In this document: in pieces, positions 43,880-54,663 of the stretch
Layout of the letters: every line of letters starts with the position of its first letter
How positions within the stretch are numbered: position 1 is the stretch's first letter
From: JANQOH01 sp965243325
GTDB taxonomy: Bacteria > Pseudomonadota > Alphaproteobacteria > UBA7887
Direction: 5' to 3'
Length of the DNA: 64,000 nucleotides
Assembly: GCA_965243325.1 (NCBI GenBank)
Contig: CBDEUQ010000003.1
Location: 2,976,001-3,040,000, forward strand
Position numbers and translations under genes: made by a program
The notes under the pieces: generated by a model
The model's input: only the letters and a program-made list of their open reading frames with translations
Told to the model about the DNA's origin: nothing
Database searches by the model: none

Positions 43880-45157
43880 TCATCCGGGAGCCTCCTCGAT
43901 GCAGCGGTCGCGCGCGCGTGCGAGAACCGTGTAGCGCGTGCGGATGCGCGCAGCCAGGGCGGCCGGCCATTCGCCCGCCTCGAGGATGTCGAGGAAGTCG
44001 TCCAGCACCATGGGGAAGTGCGCTTCATGCGGCGTGCGCAGCGCCTCCGGAATGACGATCTCGCGCCCGAGAGCGGACGGGCGGTGGAACAGGCCGGGCA
44101 TCGCGGCCTCCCAGGCGGCGAGCTTCTCCGAGAGAAGGGCCTCGAAGCCGGGCCGCGGACCGCGCGGCGCGACGTGCAGCTCGGCGCGAAAACCGGTCTC
44201 GGGCCCCCGGCGCGCGACGACCGTCGCGCGTTCGCCCCGGACCGTTGTGCGGTGCGCATCGCCGCCTCCGTCCGGCTCGCGCTGCCCCCACTTCGCCTGC
44301 TGGCGGACGGGCACGCCCCTGAGCCGGTAGCGAATCTCGCCGTTGCAGGCGAGGTGCAGCACGCCGGCCGCCGCGTGCGGCGCCAGAGTCTCCGGGAAGT
44401 CGTCGAGTCCGGTGCTCGTCCGGAAGAGCGCGCGCGGCACAGGGGTGCTCCAGCGGCGCGCGTCCTCCAGCTCACAGTCCCGCTCGAACGCGAAGCCGGG
44501 GCCGTCGCCGAGGAGCCACTGCGCCTGATCGACCATGTGGGACTGGATATCGACGAGGCCGTCGCCCTGGATGCGGGTGTCGTAATACCAGGTGGGGCGC
44601 CGGAGCGGCGCGCCGTTCACCGCCTTGAGCAGATGGTGCACCGACTGGATGTCGATCGTGGGCTCGTCCGCCTCCCCGCCGAAAGCGCCGAACAGCTCCG
44701 CGTCGGCCGCGACCTTCTGCGTGAGCAGCGCCTCCGCCTCGTGGCGAAAGGTCATGATGTCCATCGCGAGCGGCCAGCCCGCCGTCGCGCGCTCGAGGTC
44801 CGGGAGGGCCGCGCTTTCGGTAAGCCAGGGCTTGTCGGCGAGCACGTGCAGGCCCGCCGCGTGCAGGCGCGCGATGGCGCCCAGCTTGGGCCGGTTGCGT
44901 CCGGCGAGGACGACGATATCCCCGCGCCGCTCCTCGACCAGGGCCCGCTCCGGGTCGGCCGATTCATGGGTCCGGAGGTTCCAGCCCGTCGGCCGGTCGT
45001 CCCGTGCATTGAACGAGCGGACCAGGGCCGTGAACGCGTCGCGCTCCGGGCCGGGACGAGCGTAGAGATGGACGGTGGGTTCGATCCGGGGATTCACCGC
45101 TCGCAGGGTAAGGGCGGCGTGGAAATGGCCGGGATCGAGAAAGAGCAGCGTATGCAT
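43880..45157 (-). CDS. Gfo/Idh/MocA-like oxidoreductase with putative oxidoreductase C-terminal domain
   Basis: A 425-residue predicted NAD(P)-dependent oxidoreductase. The N-terminal Rossmann part (TLLFLDPGHFHAALTLRAVNP, then DIVVLAGRNRPKLGAIARLHAAGLHVLADKPW) carries DKPW at 108-111, the equivalent of the EKP motif that holds the catalytic Lys. The C-terminal part (WYYDTRIQGDGLVDIQSHMVDQAQWLL, and AKWGQREPDGGGDAH) matches the putative-oxidoreductase C-terminal family seen beside sugar-metabolism genes. The glycine motif is degenerate (DPGHFH). Substrate unknown. It interrupts the sua5 neighbourhood: intact sua5 lies upstream and a copy of its 3' end downstream, suggesting acquisition by insertion. 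Confidence 0.8.
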   Translation of the reverse strand: MHTLLFLDPGHFHAALTLRAVNPRIEPTVHLYARPGPERDAFTALVRSFNARDDRPTGWNLRTHESADPERALVEERRGDIVVLAGRNRPKLGAIARLHAAGLHVLADKPWLTESAALPDLERATAGWPLAMDIMTFRHEAEALLTQKVAADAELFGAFGGEADEPTIDIQSVHHLLKAVNGAPLRRPTWYYDTRIQGDGLVDIQSHMVDQAQWLLGDGPGFAFERDCELEDARRWSTPVPRALFRTSTGLDDFPETLAPHAAAGVLHLACNGEIRYRLRGVPVRQQAKWGQREPDGGGDAHRTTVRGERATVVARRGPETGFRAELHVAPRGPRPGFEALLSEKLAAWEAAMPGLFHRPSALGREIVIPEALRTPHEAHFPMVLDDFLDILEAGEWPAALAARIRTRYTVLARARDRCIEEAPG

Positions 45158-45271
45158 GGCGAACGGGCACCGGTCCGGGAGCCCGAAATTAGCCGACCCG
45201 GGCGGCGACGGCTACGCGCCCGCGCGGGGCGGATCGCATTTGGGCGAGGAGGAAGGGCGCGTCCGGCCCGG

Positions 45272-46186
45272 TCACGCGTCGACGGTCGCCGCACGCCGCA
45301 GGCGGTCGTTGATGGCGCGGCCGAGGCCGCGGTCGGGGACCGGCATGGCGGCGATGCCGGCGGCGCCCAGGGCGTCGAGCTCGCGCAGCATGGCGAAGAA
45401 GTTGGCCGCCGCCTCCGCAAGGTCGCCGCGCGGGCTGAGATTGCGCATCCTGGACGCCTCCGGCGGATCGGGCCCGAACGCGAGCAGAGCCTCGCCCTCG
45501 CGCACGCCGGCCGCCTCCAGGCGCAGCGGAGTCGCCGGCGCGTAGTGGCGCGCGAGCCGGCCGGGAGAGCGGGGCGCACCGGCGTCGCCGCCGGCGTCCT
45601 CGAGGTCGCCGAGCAGCGCCGGATCGACCGCGCCGGGCCGGAGCAGGGTCGGCGTCCCGGTGAGGTCGACGACCGTCGACTCCACGCCGATCGGACAGGC
45701 GCCGCCGTCGAGGATCGCGTCCACCGCGGCGCCGAGGTCGTCGCGGACGTGCGCCGCGGTCGTCGGGCTCGGGCGGCCCGAGCGGTTGGCGCTCGGCGCG
45801 GCGATCGGGCAGTCCGCGCGCGCGGCCAATTCGCGCGCGACGGGGTGGGCGGGGCAGCGAAGCGCCACCGTGTCGAGCCCGGCAAGCGCCAGTGCCGACA
45901 GCGGGCTCGCACGGCGTTTCTCGAGCACCAGCGTCAGGCCGCCGGGCCAGAACCGGTCGATGAAGGCTTGCGCGCGCGCATCGACGCGGGCGTGCGCCGC
46001 CGCGTCGCCCGGTCCGGCGAGATGCACGATCATCGGGTTGAAGCGCGGCCGCGCCTTGATTTCGAATACACGGGCGACCGCGCGGTCGTTGGTCGCATCC
46101 GCACCGAGGCCGTAGACCGTCTCGGTCGGAAAGGCGACGGTGCCGCCGGCGCGGAGCACCGCCGCGGCGCGCGCGAGAGCGTTCAC
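45272..46186 (-). CDS. L-threonylcarbamoyladenylate synthase (Sua5/YrdC family)
   Basis: Makes threonylcarbamoyl-AMP from Thr, bicarbonate and ATP for the t6A modification of ANN-decoding tRNAs. The 304 residues comprise a YrdC domain (VAFPTETVYGLGADATND, RPRFNPMIVHL, WPGGLTLVL, CPIAAPSANRSGRPSPTTAAHV, CPIGVESTVVDL, LLRPGAV) and the C-terminal Sua5 domain after the linker SPGRLARHYAPATPL. The start is GTG 46186, two bases after the aminotransferase stop, indicating co-translation. Its C-terminal 60 codons are duplicated at 43629-43845. The motifs are intact, so it should be functional. Confidence 0.95.
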   Translation of the reverse strand: MNALARAAAVLRAGGTVAFPTETVYGLGADATNDRAVARVFEIKARPRFNPMIVHLAGPGDAAAHARVDARAQAFIDRFWPGGLTLVLEKRRASPLSALALAGLDTVALRCPAHPVARELAARADCPIAAPSANRSGRPSPTTAAHVRDDLGAAVDAILDGGACPIGVESTVVDLTGTPTLLRPGAVDPALLGDLEDAGGDAGAPRSPGRLARHYAPATPLRLEAAGVREGEALLAFGPDPPEASRMRNLSPRGDLAEAAANFFAMLRELDALGAAGIAAMPVPDRGLGRAINDRLRRAATVDA

Positions 46187-46188
46187 CC

Positions 46189-47406
46189 TCAGGCGTCGAG
46201 GTGCGGGGCCAGCCGGTCGAAGGCCTCGCCGAGCAGGTCCGGCGACTTCGCGAAGCAGATTCGCAGACGCTCTTCGCCACCGCGACCGAAGGCGATTCCC
46301 GGCGCCAACCCAACCTTCGTCCGCTGCAGCATCGTTCGGGCGAAGGCGCGGCTGTCGGTCACGCCGTCGACGGCGAAGAACGCGTAGAAGGCGCCGTGCG
46401 TGGGCGCCAGCCGGACCCGGCGCATGGCGGCCAGGCGCTGCCGCGTCACGTCGCGCGCGGTGCGGTAGCGGGCCATCATGTCGGCGACAAAGGGCTCTCC
46501 GTCGCGGATCGCGGCAATGCCGGCGTACTGGCTGGCGCTCGCCGGCGACGCGACGTTGAACTCGTTCAGCTTCTCGAGCGTCGCTTCGAGCGCCGGCGGC
46601 GCGGTGATCCAGCCCAGCCGCCAACCCGTCATGGCCCACGTCTTCGAGAAGCTGTTGACCACGAGCAGCAGGTCGTCCGGCTCCGCCACCTCGAGAAACG
46701 ACGGCGCCGCCGGCCGGTCGTAGACGACCCGGGCGTAGACCTCGTCGGCGATCACCCACAGGCCTCGGCCACGGCAGAAATCGAGCACGGCGCGTTGTTC
46801 GTCGGCCTCCATCACCCACCCGGTCGGGTTGCTCGGCGAGTTGATGCAAACCGCGCGCGTGCGCCCGTCGCAGGCGGCGAACAGGCGGTCGAGGTCGAGC
46901 CGCCAGCCGTCGTCCGACGCGGTGAGCGGGACCTCACGCACGATTCCGTCCATGATCTCGACGCAGCGGAAGAAATTCGGCCACATCGGCGTCACCCCGA
47001 CGAGGTTGTCGCCCGGGTCGATGAGCAGTTCGGCGACCGCCATCAGCGCGTTCATGCCGGCGACGGTGACCGTTACGCGGTCGGCGGAAATCTCGCGTCC
47101 GTAGAGCCGGCTCGTGTAGCCGGCGATCGCCTCGCGCAGCGCGGGGACGCCGCTGTTGTGGCTGTAGAACGTGTGCCCGGCGCGCAGCGCGCGGTCGGAG
47201 GCGGCGACGATGAAGTCCGGCGTCGGCCGGTCGGGCTCGCCGAACCAGAGGGGAATCACGCCGTCGAGACCCATGCCCTCGTGGGCGATCTCGCGGATCG
47301 GCGAACCGGCGAGCGTGGCGATGCGCCGACGGATCGGCAGCACCCCGCCCCGCCCGTTTCCGTCGCCGCCGGCCGGCCGTTCGTCCTCGCCTGGAACCGT
47401 GCGCAC
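46189..47406 (-). CDS. Pyridoxal phosphate-dependent class I/II aminotransferase
   Basis: A 405-residue fold-type I aminotransferase. PLP Lys255 lies in NSFSKTWAMTGWRLGW; the cofactor-binding NSPSNPTG (189-196) and DEVYARVVYD (221-230) and the C-terminal Arg in LRICFAKS are present. The N-terminal IPLWFGEPDRPTP is typical of the aspartate/aromatic aminotransferase-like subgroup. The frame starts at GTG 47406, four bases after the UxaA-type gene stop; a later GTG (VLPIRRR) is also possible since the first 20 residues look disordered. The amino donor and acceptor are not deducible. Operon order: binding protein, UxaA, aminotransferase, sua5. Confidence 0.92.
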   Translation of the reverse strand: MRTVPGEDERPAGGDGNGRGGVLPIRRRIATLAGSPIREIAHEGMGLDGVIPLWFGEPDRPTPDFIVAASDRALRAGHTFYSHNSGVPALREAIAGYTSRLYGREISADRVTVTVAGMNALMAVAELLIDPGDNLVGVTPMWPNFFRCVEIMDGIVREVPLTASDDGWRLDLDRLFAACDGRTRAVCINSPSNPTGWVMEADEQRAVLDFCRGRGLWVIADEVYARVVYDRPAAPSFLEVAEPDDLLLVVNSFSKTWAMTGWRLGWITAPPALEATLEKLNEFNVASPASASQYAGIAAIRDGEPFVADMMARYRTARDVTRQRLAAMRRVRLAPTHGAFYAFFAVDGVTDSRAFARTMLQRTKVGLAPGIAFGRGGEERLRICFAKSPDLLGEAFDRLAPHLDA

Positions 47407-47410
47407 GGCC

Positions 47411-48943
47411 CTACATCACCGCGCCGACCTGCCAGGGTACGAATTCGTGGTCGCCGTAGCCTAGCTCCTCGCTCTTCGTCGGCGCGCCCGACGCGGTATC
47501 GAGAATCTTGCGGAACACCGCCTCGCCCATCTCCGCCACGCTCTTCTCGCCGTCGATCACCAGCCCGCAATTGACGTCCATGTCGTCCTCCATGTGGCGG
47601 TACATGAGCGAGTTGGTGGCAAGCTTGATCGACGGGGTGGGCTTGCAGCCGAACGCCGAGCCGCGTCCGGTGGTGAAGCAGACCACGTTGGCGCCGCCGG
47701 CGACCATGCCGTTGACCGAGGTCACGTCGTAGCCCGGGGTGTTCATGAAGCAGAACCCCTTGGCGGCGATCGGTTCGGCGTACTGGTAGACGTCGACGAG
47801 GTTCGTCGTGCCGCCCTTGGCCACGGCGCCGAGCGACTTCTCGAGGATGGTGGTCAGGCCGCCCGCCTTGTTGCCGGGCGACGGATTGTTGTTCATTTCG
47901 GCGCCGTTCTTGGCGGTGTAGTCCTCCCACCAGAGAATGTGCTTGATCAGCTTGTCGCCGACTTGCTTGCTTGCCGCGCGCCGTGTCAGCAGATGCTCGG
48001 CGCCGTAGATTTCCGGCGTCTCGGCGAGCACGGCGGTGCCGCCGTGGCGGACCACGAGGTCCGCGGCCGCGCCGAGGGACGGATTGGCCGTGATGCCCGA
48101 ATAGGCGTCGGAGCCGCCGCACTCGAGGCCGAGGATCAGATGGTTCGCCGGCACCGTCGTCCGCCGCGCCCTGTCGGCGTCCGGGAGCATGGCGCGAACG
48201 CGCGCAACGCCTTCCGCCACCGTCTTGCGGGTGCCGCCGGTCTCCTGGATCGTCATGACCGAAAGCGTGTCGTCGGTCTGCCACCCGTGGCGATCGATCA
48301 TGCCGGAAATCTGGTTGACCTCGCAGCCGAGGCCGACGACCACGATGCCGGCGAAGTTGGCATGGCTCTTGTAGCCGTTGATCGTGTTCTGGAACATTTC
48401 CCAGCCGTAGCCGTGGCCGGGCATGCCGCAGCCGGAACCGTGCGTAAGCGCCACCACGCCGTCGACGTGGGGGTAGTCAGCCAGCGCGTCACCGCGGAAG
48501 GCGTCGGCGATGTAGCGGCACACGGTGGCGGAGCAATTCACCGAGCTGACGAGACCGATATAGTTCCGCGTCGCCACGCGACCGTCGTCGCGGACGATCC
48601 CCTCGAAGGTCGCGCGTTCGTCTTCGCGGACGAAATCCGTCGGCCGCGCGTCGCTGCCGTAGGCGTAGTCGCGCGCGAACTCTCTGACCTCGACGTTGTG
48701 CGTGTGCACGTGGTCCCCGACCGCAATCGGACTGCTCGCGAAGCCGATGATCTGGTTGTACTTGCGCACCGGCTCGCCGGCGTCGATCGCCGTCGTCGCG
48801 ACCTTGTGGCCGACGGGAATGTCCACGGCCGCGCGCACGCCCTCCTCCGCGACTTCGGTACCCGCCGCGATCGTCGTTTTCGCGGTGACCACGTTGTCTG
48901 TCCGGTGCAGCCGGACGGTAACCGTAAGGGGGTCGCGCGGCAT
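47411..48943 (-). CDS. UxaA family hydrolase (altronate/galactarate dehydratase type)
   Basis: A 510-residue Fe-dependent dehydratase. The N-terminal SAF domain (about residues 5-85: VRLHRTDNVVTAKTTIAAG, HKVATTAIDAGEPVRKYNQIIG, HVHTHNVE) is followed by the catalytic UxaA/GarD core. Core motifs: GRVATRNYIGLVSSVNCSATV, GCGMPGHGYG, ILGLECGGSDAYSGITANPSLG, EIYGAEHLL and FTTGRGSAFGCKPTPSIKL. Such enzymes dehydrate sugar acids such as altronate or galactarate; exact substrate unknown. GAGGA precedes ATG 48943. It shares a strand and close spacing with the aminotransferase and lies downstream of a Liv binding protein. Confidence 0.92.
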   Translation of the reverse strand: MPRDPLTVTVRLHRTDNVVTAKTTIAAGTEVAEEGVRAAVDIPVGHKVATTAIDAGEPVRKYNQIIGFASSPIAVGDHVHTHNVEVREFARDYAYGSDARPTDFVREDERATFEGIVRDDGRVATRNYIGLVSSVNCSATVCRYIADAFRGDALADYPHVDGVVALTHGSGCGMPGHGYGWEMFQNTINGYKSHANFAGIVVVGLGCEVNQISGMIDRHGWQTDDTLSVMTIQETGGTRKTVAEGVARVRAMLPDADRARRTTVPANHLILGLECGGSDAYSGITANPSLGAAADLVVRHGGTAVLAETPEIYGAEHLLTRRAASKQVGDKLIKHILWWEDYTAKNGAEMNNNPSPGNKAGGLTTILEKSLGAVAKGGTTNLVDVYQYAEPIAAKGFCFMNTPGYDVTSVNGMVAGGANVVCFTTGRGSAFGCKPTPSIKLATNSLMYRHMEDDMDVNCGLVIDGEKSVAEMGEAVFRKILDTASGAPTKSEELGYGDHEFVPWQVGAVM

Positions 48944-49041
48944 GATTCGATCCTCGTTCTGTCCCCGCCATTGCCCGGCGGCCCTGGGGGGCCGCCGGGC
49001 GCAGGAGGATTCGCGACCGTACGGGCCGCTCGTTCAGGGCG

Positions 49042-50148
49042 CTACATGTCGGTGTAGTCGTACCCGCCGTCCTGCCACTCGTAGAAGACGTAGCCCGGCG
49101 CCGTCACGTCGCCGTTGCCGTCGAAGGCGATGTCGCCGAGCACGGTCGAGAACGTGACGTTCCGCATCTGCTCGATGAGCGCGTCGACGTCGGTGCTGCC
49201 CGCGGCCTCGGCAGCCTGGGCGAACGCCTGGATCGCGGCGTAGGTATAGAGCGTGTAGCCCTCCGGCGTGTATCCCGCCTCGAGGAACCGTGCCACCACT
49301 TCGGCCGCCTCCGGGTTCTTGGCCGGGTCGGGCGAGAACGAGAACAGCGTGCCCGCGCCGGCGTCGCCGGTGATCGACCAGAACTCCTCGGTGACGAGCG
49401 CATCGCCGGATACCAGCGTCGCGTCGAGGCCCTGCGAATCCGCCTGGCGGACGATCAACCCCGCCTCGGCGTGATAGCCGCCGAGATAGATGACGTCGAT
49501 TTCTTCGGACTTCAGCTTGCTCACGAGCGCCGAGTAATCCTTCTCGCCCGCCGTGTAGGCCTCGTAGAGCGCTTCCTCGATGCCCGCGGCGTTCAGCGCC
49601 TTCTTCGTTTCGTCGGCGAGGCCTTTGCCGTAGGCTGTCTTGTCGTGCAGGATCGCGATCCGCTGACCCTCGAACACCCGCGACAGAAACGCCCCGGCGA
49701 CGAGGCCCTGCTGGTCGTCGCGCCCGCAGGTGCGGAAAACGTTTTCAAAGCCCTGCTCGGTCAACAGGGGATTGGTCGACGCCGGCGAGATCTGCAGCAC
49801 GCCTTCCTCGTTGTAGACCTCGGACGCCGGGATCGACGTGCTCGAGCAGAAATGCCCGGCCATGAACACGACGCCCTTGTTGACCATCTGGTTGGCCACC
49901 GCGACCGCCTGCTTGGCCTCGCACGCGTCGTCGCCGATCTCGAGCACCAGCTGTTCGCCGAGCACGCCGCCGGCGGCGTTGATGTCGGCAACCGCCATCT
50001 CCGCGCCGCGCACCATCTGCTCGCCGAAAATGGCGTACTGCCCGGTCACCGGACCGGCAGTGGCGATCAGGATGTCGGCGGCCGCGCCCGTGGCGCCGGT
50101 CGTCAGGATCACCGCCGTGGCGGCGACCAGTCGTTTCCCGTTCTTCAT
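49042..50148 (-). CDS. livK: Branched-chain amino acid ABC transporter substrate-binding protein
   Basis: Periplasmic leucine-type binding protein, 368 residues. Signal peptide (GKRLVAATAVILTTGATGAAAD), then ILIATAGPVTGQYAIFGEQMVRGAEMAVADINAAGGVLGE and the Cys-containing GDDACEAKQAVAVANQM, typical of LivJ/LivK with a disulfide. Later AGHFCSSTSIPASEVY and ISPASTNPLLTEQG match the leucine-binding pocket. It follows the DUF6867 gene by about 70 bases in the same direction as the second Liv operon and is its natural binding protein; here a true branched-chain amino acid ligand is likely. Confidence 0.94.
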   Translation of the reverse strand: MKNGKRLVAATAVILTTGATGAAADILIATAGPVTGQYAIFGEQMVRGAEMAVADINAAGGVLGEQLVLEIGDDACEAKQAVAVANQMVNKGVVFMAGHFCSSTSIPASEVYNEEGVLQISPASTNPLLTEQGFENVFRTCGRDDQQGLVAGAFLSRVFEGQRIAILHDKTAYGKGLADETKKALNAAGIEEALYEAYTAGEKDYSALVSKLKSEEIDVIYLGGYHAEAGLIVRQADSQGLDATLVSGDALVTEEFWSITGDAGAGTLFSFSPDPAKNPEAAEVVARFLEAGYTPEGYTLYTYAAIQAFAQAAEAAGSTDVDALIEQMRNVTFSTVLGDIAFDGNGDVTAPGYVFYEWQDGGYDYTDM

Positions 50149-50219
50149 CCTCAAGTACTCCCCTGCAGGGTTGTGACGGCACAGGTAGGAAATGCCGCCC
50201 GTCGCCGACGGGACGATGC

Positions 50220-50582
50220 TCACTCCGCGCGGGCCTGCGGGCGCCTCTCCCGATAGCGCCAAGGGCCGGCGCGCTCGTATCGCCACGGATACTGGCGGAC
50301 CACGTTGGCCACCCAGTACAGGCGATAGGCGACGGACCCTATAATCGCGATTATCGCAGTATCCATCAAGTAGCCGGACAGGGAGAACAGCGGCCCGTCG
50401 AAGAGGCCGTATGCAAGGAAGCGCTCGGCGGCGCCGATACCGACACACGCGAAGACGAGCTGGTGGAAAGGCCGCCACGTCCCCGCGATCGCGCGGCCGG
50501 TCATGACCGCGGTGCCGCCGCCGACGATCAGCGTCAGGCCGACGAACACGGCGAGCGGAATCCCGGAGAACGGCACGATCAT
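50220..50582 (-). CDS. DUF6867 family small membrane protein
   Basis: A 120-residue inner-membrane protein with three to four hydrophobic segments (IPLAVFVGLTLIVGGGTAVM, FHQLVFACVGIGAAERFLAYGLF, YLMDTAIIAIIGSVAYRL) and a basic Arg-rich tail (RYERAGPWRYRERRPQ). The pattern MTGRAIAGTWRPFHQLVF matches DUF6867, a family I know only from Liv operons of alphaproteobacteria. The function is unknown; an accessory of the importer is likely. It starts four bases after the livF stop. Confidence 0.8.
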   Translation of the reverse strand: MIVPFSGIPLAVFVGLTLIVGGGTAVMTGRAIAGTWRPFHQLVFACVGIGAAERFLAYGLFDGPLFSLSGYLMDTAIIAIIGSVAYRLYWVANVVRQYPWRYERAGPWRYRERRPQARAE

Positions 50583-50586
50583 CGCG

Positions 50587-51297
50587 TCAGACCGCGCCTT
50601 CGAGGTAGGCGCTCTTCACTTCCTCGCTCGCCAGCAGCTCGGCGCTCGTGCCGCTGAGCACGATCCTGCCGTTCGCCAGGACATAGCCACGATGGGCGAG
50701 CCGGAGCGCTTGGTGCGCGTTCTGCTCGACCAGCAGCACGGTCATTCCGAGGGTGGCGTTGATCTCGCGGATGACCTCGAAAATCTGCTTGACGATCAAC
50801 GGCGCCAGCCCGAGAGAGGGTTCGTCGAACAGCAGCAGGCGCGGACGGCTCATCAGCGCGCGGGCGATGGCGAGCATCTGCTGCTCGCCGCCCGAGAGCG
50901 TACCGCCGCGCTGACCGCGCCGTTCGCCGAGAATCGGGAAGATGCCGAAGACCCGCTCGAGGTCCTCGGCGTAATGGCCGGGCGCGGCGGTCACGGCGCC
51001 CATCTGGAGGTTTTCCAGCACCGTCATGCGCGGGAAGATGCGGCGGCCCTCGGGCGCCTGCGCGATGCCGCGGCGGACGATGCGGAAGGTGGGCAGCGCG
51101 GTGATGTTCTCGCCGTCGAAGACGATCTCGCCGCGGGAGGCGCGGGGGTTGCCGCAGACGGTCATCAGGAGCGTCGACTTGCCGGCGCCGTTGGCGCCGA
51201 TCAGCGTCACGATCTCGCCTTCCTGCACGTCCACGTCGACGCCGCGCAATGCCTGCACCGGCCCGTACCACGTGTGAACGCCCCTGACGGACAGCAT
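50587..51297 (-). CDS. livF: Branched-chain amino acid ABC transporter ATP-binding protein (LivF)
   Basis: ATPase of 236 residues: Walker A GANGAGKSTLLM, Q-loop region APEGRRIFPRMTV, signature TLSGGEQQMLAIARAL, Walker B LLLFDEPSLGLAP and H-loop LVEQNAHQAL, with the short C-terminus EVKSAYLEGAV usual for LivF. The start ATG 51297 touches the livG stop (GTGATG arrangement); GTG 51300 is an alternative. It completes the second Liv importer with the livG, livM and livH genes upstream. Confidence 0.95.
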   Translation of the reverse strand: MLSVRGVHTWYGPVQALRGVDVDVQEGEIVTLIGANGAGKSTLLMTVCGNPRASRGEIVFDGENITALPTFRIVRRGIAQAPEGRRIFPRMTVLENLQMGAVTAAPGHYAEDLERVFGIFPILGERRGQRGGTLSGGEQQMLAIARALMSRPRLLLFDEPSLGLAPLIVKQIFEVIREINATLGMTVLLVEQNAHQALRLAHRGYVLANGRIVLSGTSAELLASEEVKSAYLEGAV

Positions 51298-52093
51298 CAC
51301 GCGCCGTCCTCCTCCTCGCCGAGGTAGGCGCGGACCACCGCCGGGTCGGCGCGCACCACGTCGGGCGCGCCGGCGGCGATCTTGCGCCCGTAGTCGAGCA
51401 CGACGATGCGGTCCGATATCCCCATCACCACGTTCATGTCGTGCTCGATGAGCAGCAGGCCGACGTCGAAACGCCCGCAGATTTCCTTGAGCAGCGCGTT
51501 CAGCTCGGCCGTCTCGCGCGCGTTCAGCCCCGCCGCCGGCTCGTCGAGGCAGAGCATCACCGGGTCGGTGCACATGGCGCGTGCGATCTCGAGCCGACGC
51601 TGGGCGCCGTAGGGCAGCTCTCCGGCGTTGCGGTCGGCCTCCTCCACGAGGCCCACGCGGTCGAGCCAGAGGCGCGCCCGTTCGACCGCGTCGGCTTCGG
51701 CGGCGCGGTATCGCGGCAGGCCCAACACCCCGGCGAGCGTGAACCCCGACGCGCGCATCAGCCTGTTGTGCTGGGCGACGATGAGGTTTTCGAGAACCGT
51801 CATCGCCGGAAACAGGCGGATGTTCTGGAAGGTGCGGGCGACGCCGGCGCGGGCGATGCGGAACCCCTCCATGCGTTCGAGCAGATGGATCTCGCCGTCG
51901 CGCCCGGTGAGCGCCAGACGGCCGACGGGCGGCTTGTAGAAGCCGGTCAGACAGTTGAAGACCGTCGTCTTGCCGGCGCCGTTCGGGCCGATGATGGCGG
52001 TGATCTCGCGCGGCGCGGCGTCGAAGGAGAGGTCGTCGACGGCGACGAGGCCGCCGAAGCGCATGGTGAGGTGCTCGACCGCGAGAAGCGCGC

Positions 52094-52097
<4 letters not shown>
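51297..52097 (-). CDS. livG: Branched-chain amino acid ABC transporter ATP-binding protein (LivG)
   Basis: ATPase of 266 residues: Walker A GPNGAGKTTVFN, TFQNIRLFPAMTV, LPYGAQRRLEIARAM (the LivG-type signature), Walker B MLCLDEPAAGLN and H-loop LIEHDMNVVMG. The LivG tail VRAYLGEEED is present. It uses GTG 52097 overlapping the livM stop by four bases and abuts the livF start, so all five genes are translationally linked. Confidence 0.95.
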
Positions 52098-53365
<1,268 letters not shown>

Positions 53366-53366
53366 C

Positions 53367-54281
<915 letters not shown>

Positions 54282-54663
54282 CGCGCCTCCGCACCTTCAT
54301 CTAGCGCAGATTCGGACACGCCCCCAACCGAAAACTGCGACACCCGGCGCGACGGCAAGGAGCACGCGAAGCGAGCGCACGCCGCCCCGCCCCGTCCGCG
54401 ACCGACGCGCCGCACGGTGCGATCCCCGGCAATCGAAAGGTTCGGCGCAAGCCCTGAATTCACCGCGGCGCCGGGCATCCGGGGTGCGCAGGCCATTGCC
54501 GTTGCCCTCGCGCCGCCGTTTCCGGGCCGGCGCATTCAGGCCGGCGGAGGCCGTCTCCCCCGAACCTGCAGACGCCGGGTTCGCGATGTGCGGCCCACTC
54601 CGGATCCGGACCGATGAACGCGGCCGCGGACGACGACGCCGGCGATACGCCGACGGCCGAGCC
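54282..54663. other. Intergenic region without a gene
   Basis: About 380 bases between the livH start and the hemA stop. It should hold the Liv operon promoter near 54290-54350 and the end of the hemA transcript. I could not identify a convincing promoter or a stem-loop followed by T residues, and open frames here have no recognisable features. Confidence 0.4.
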
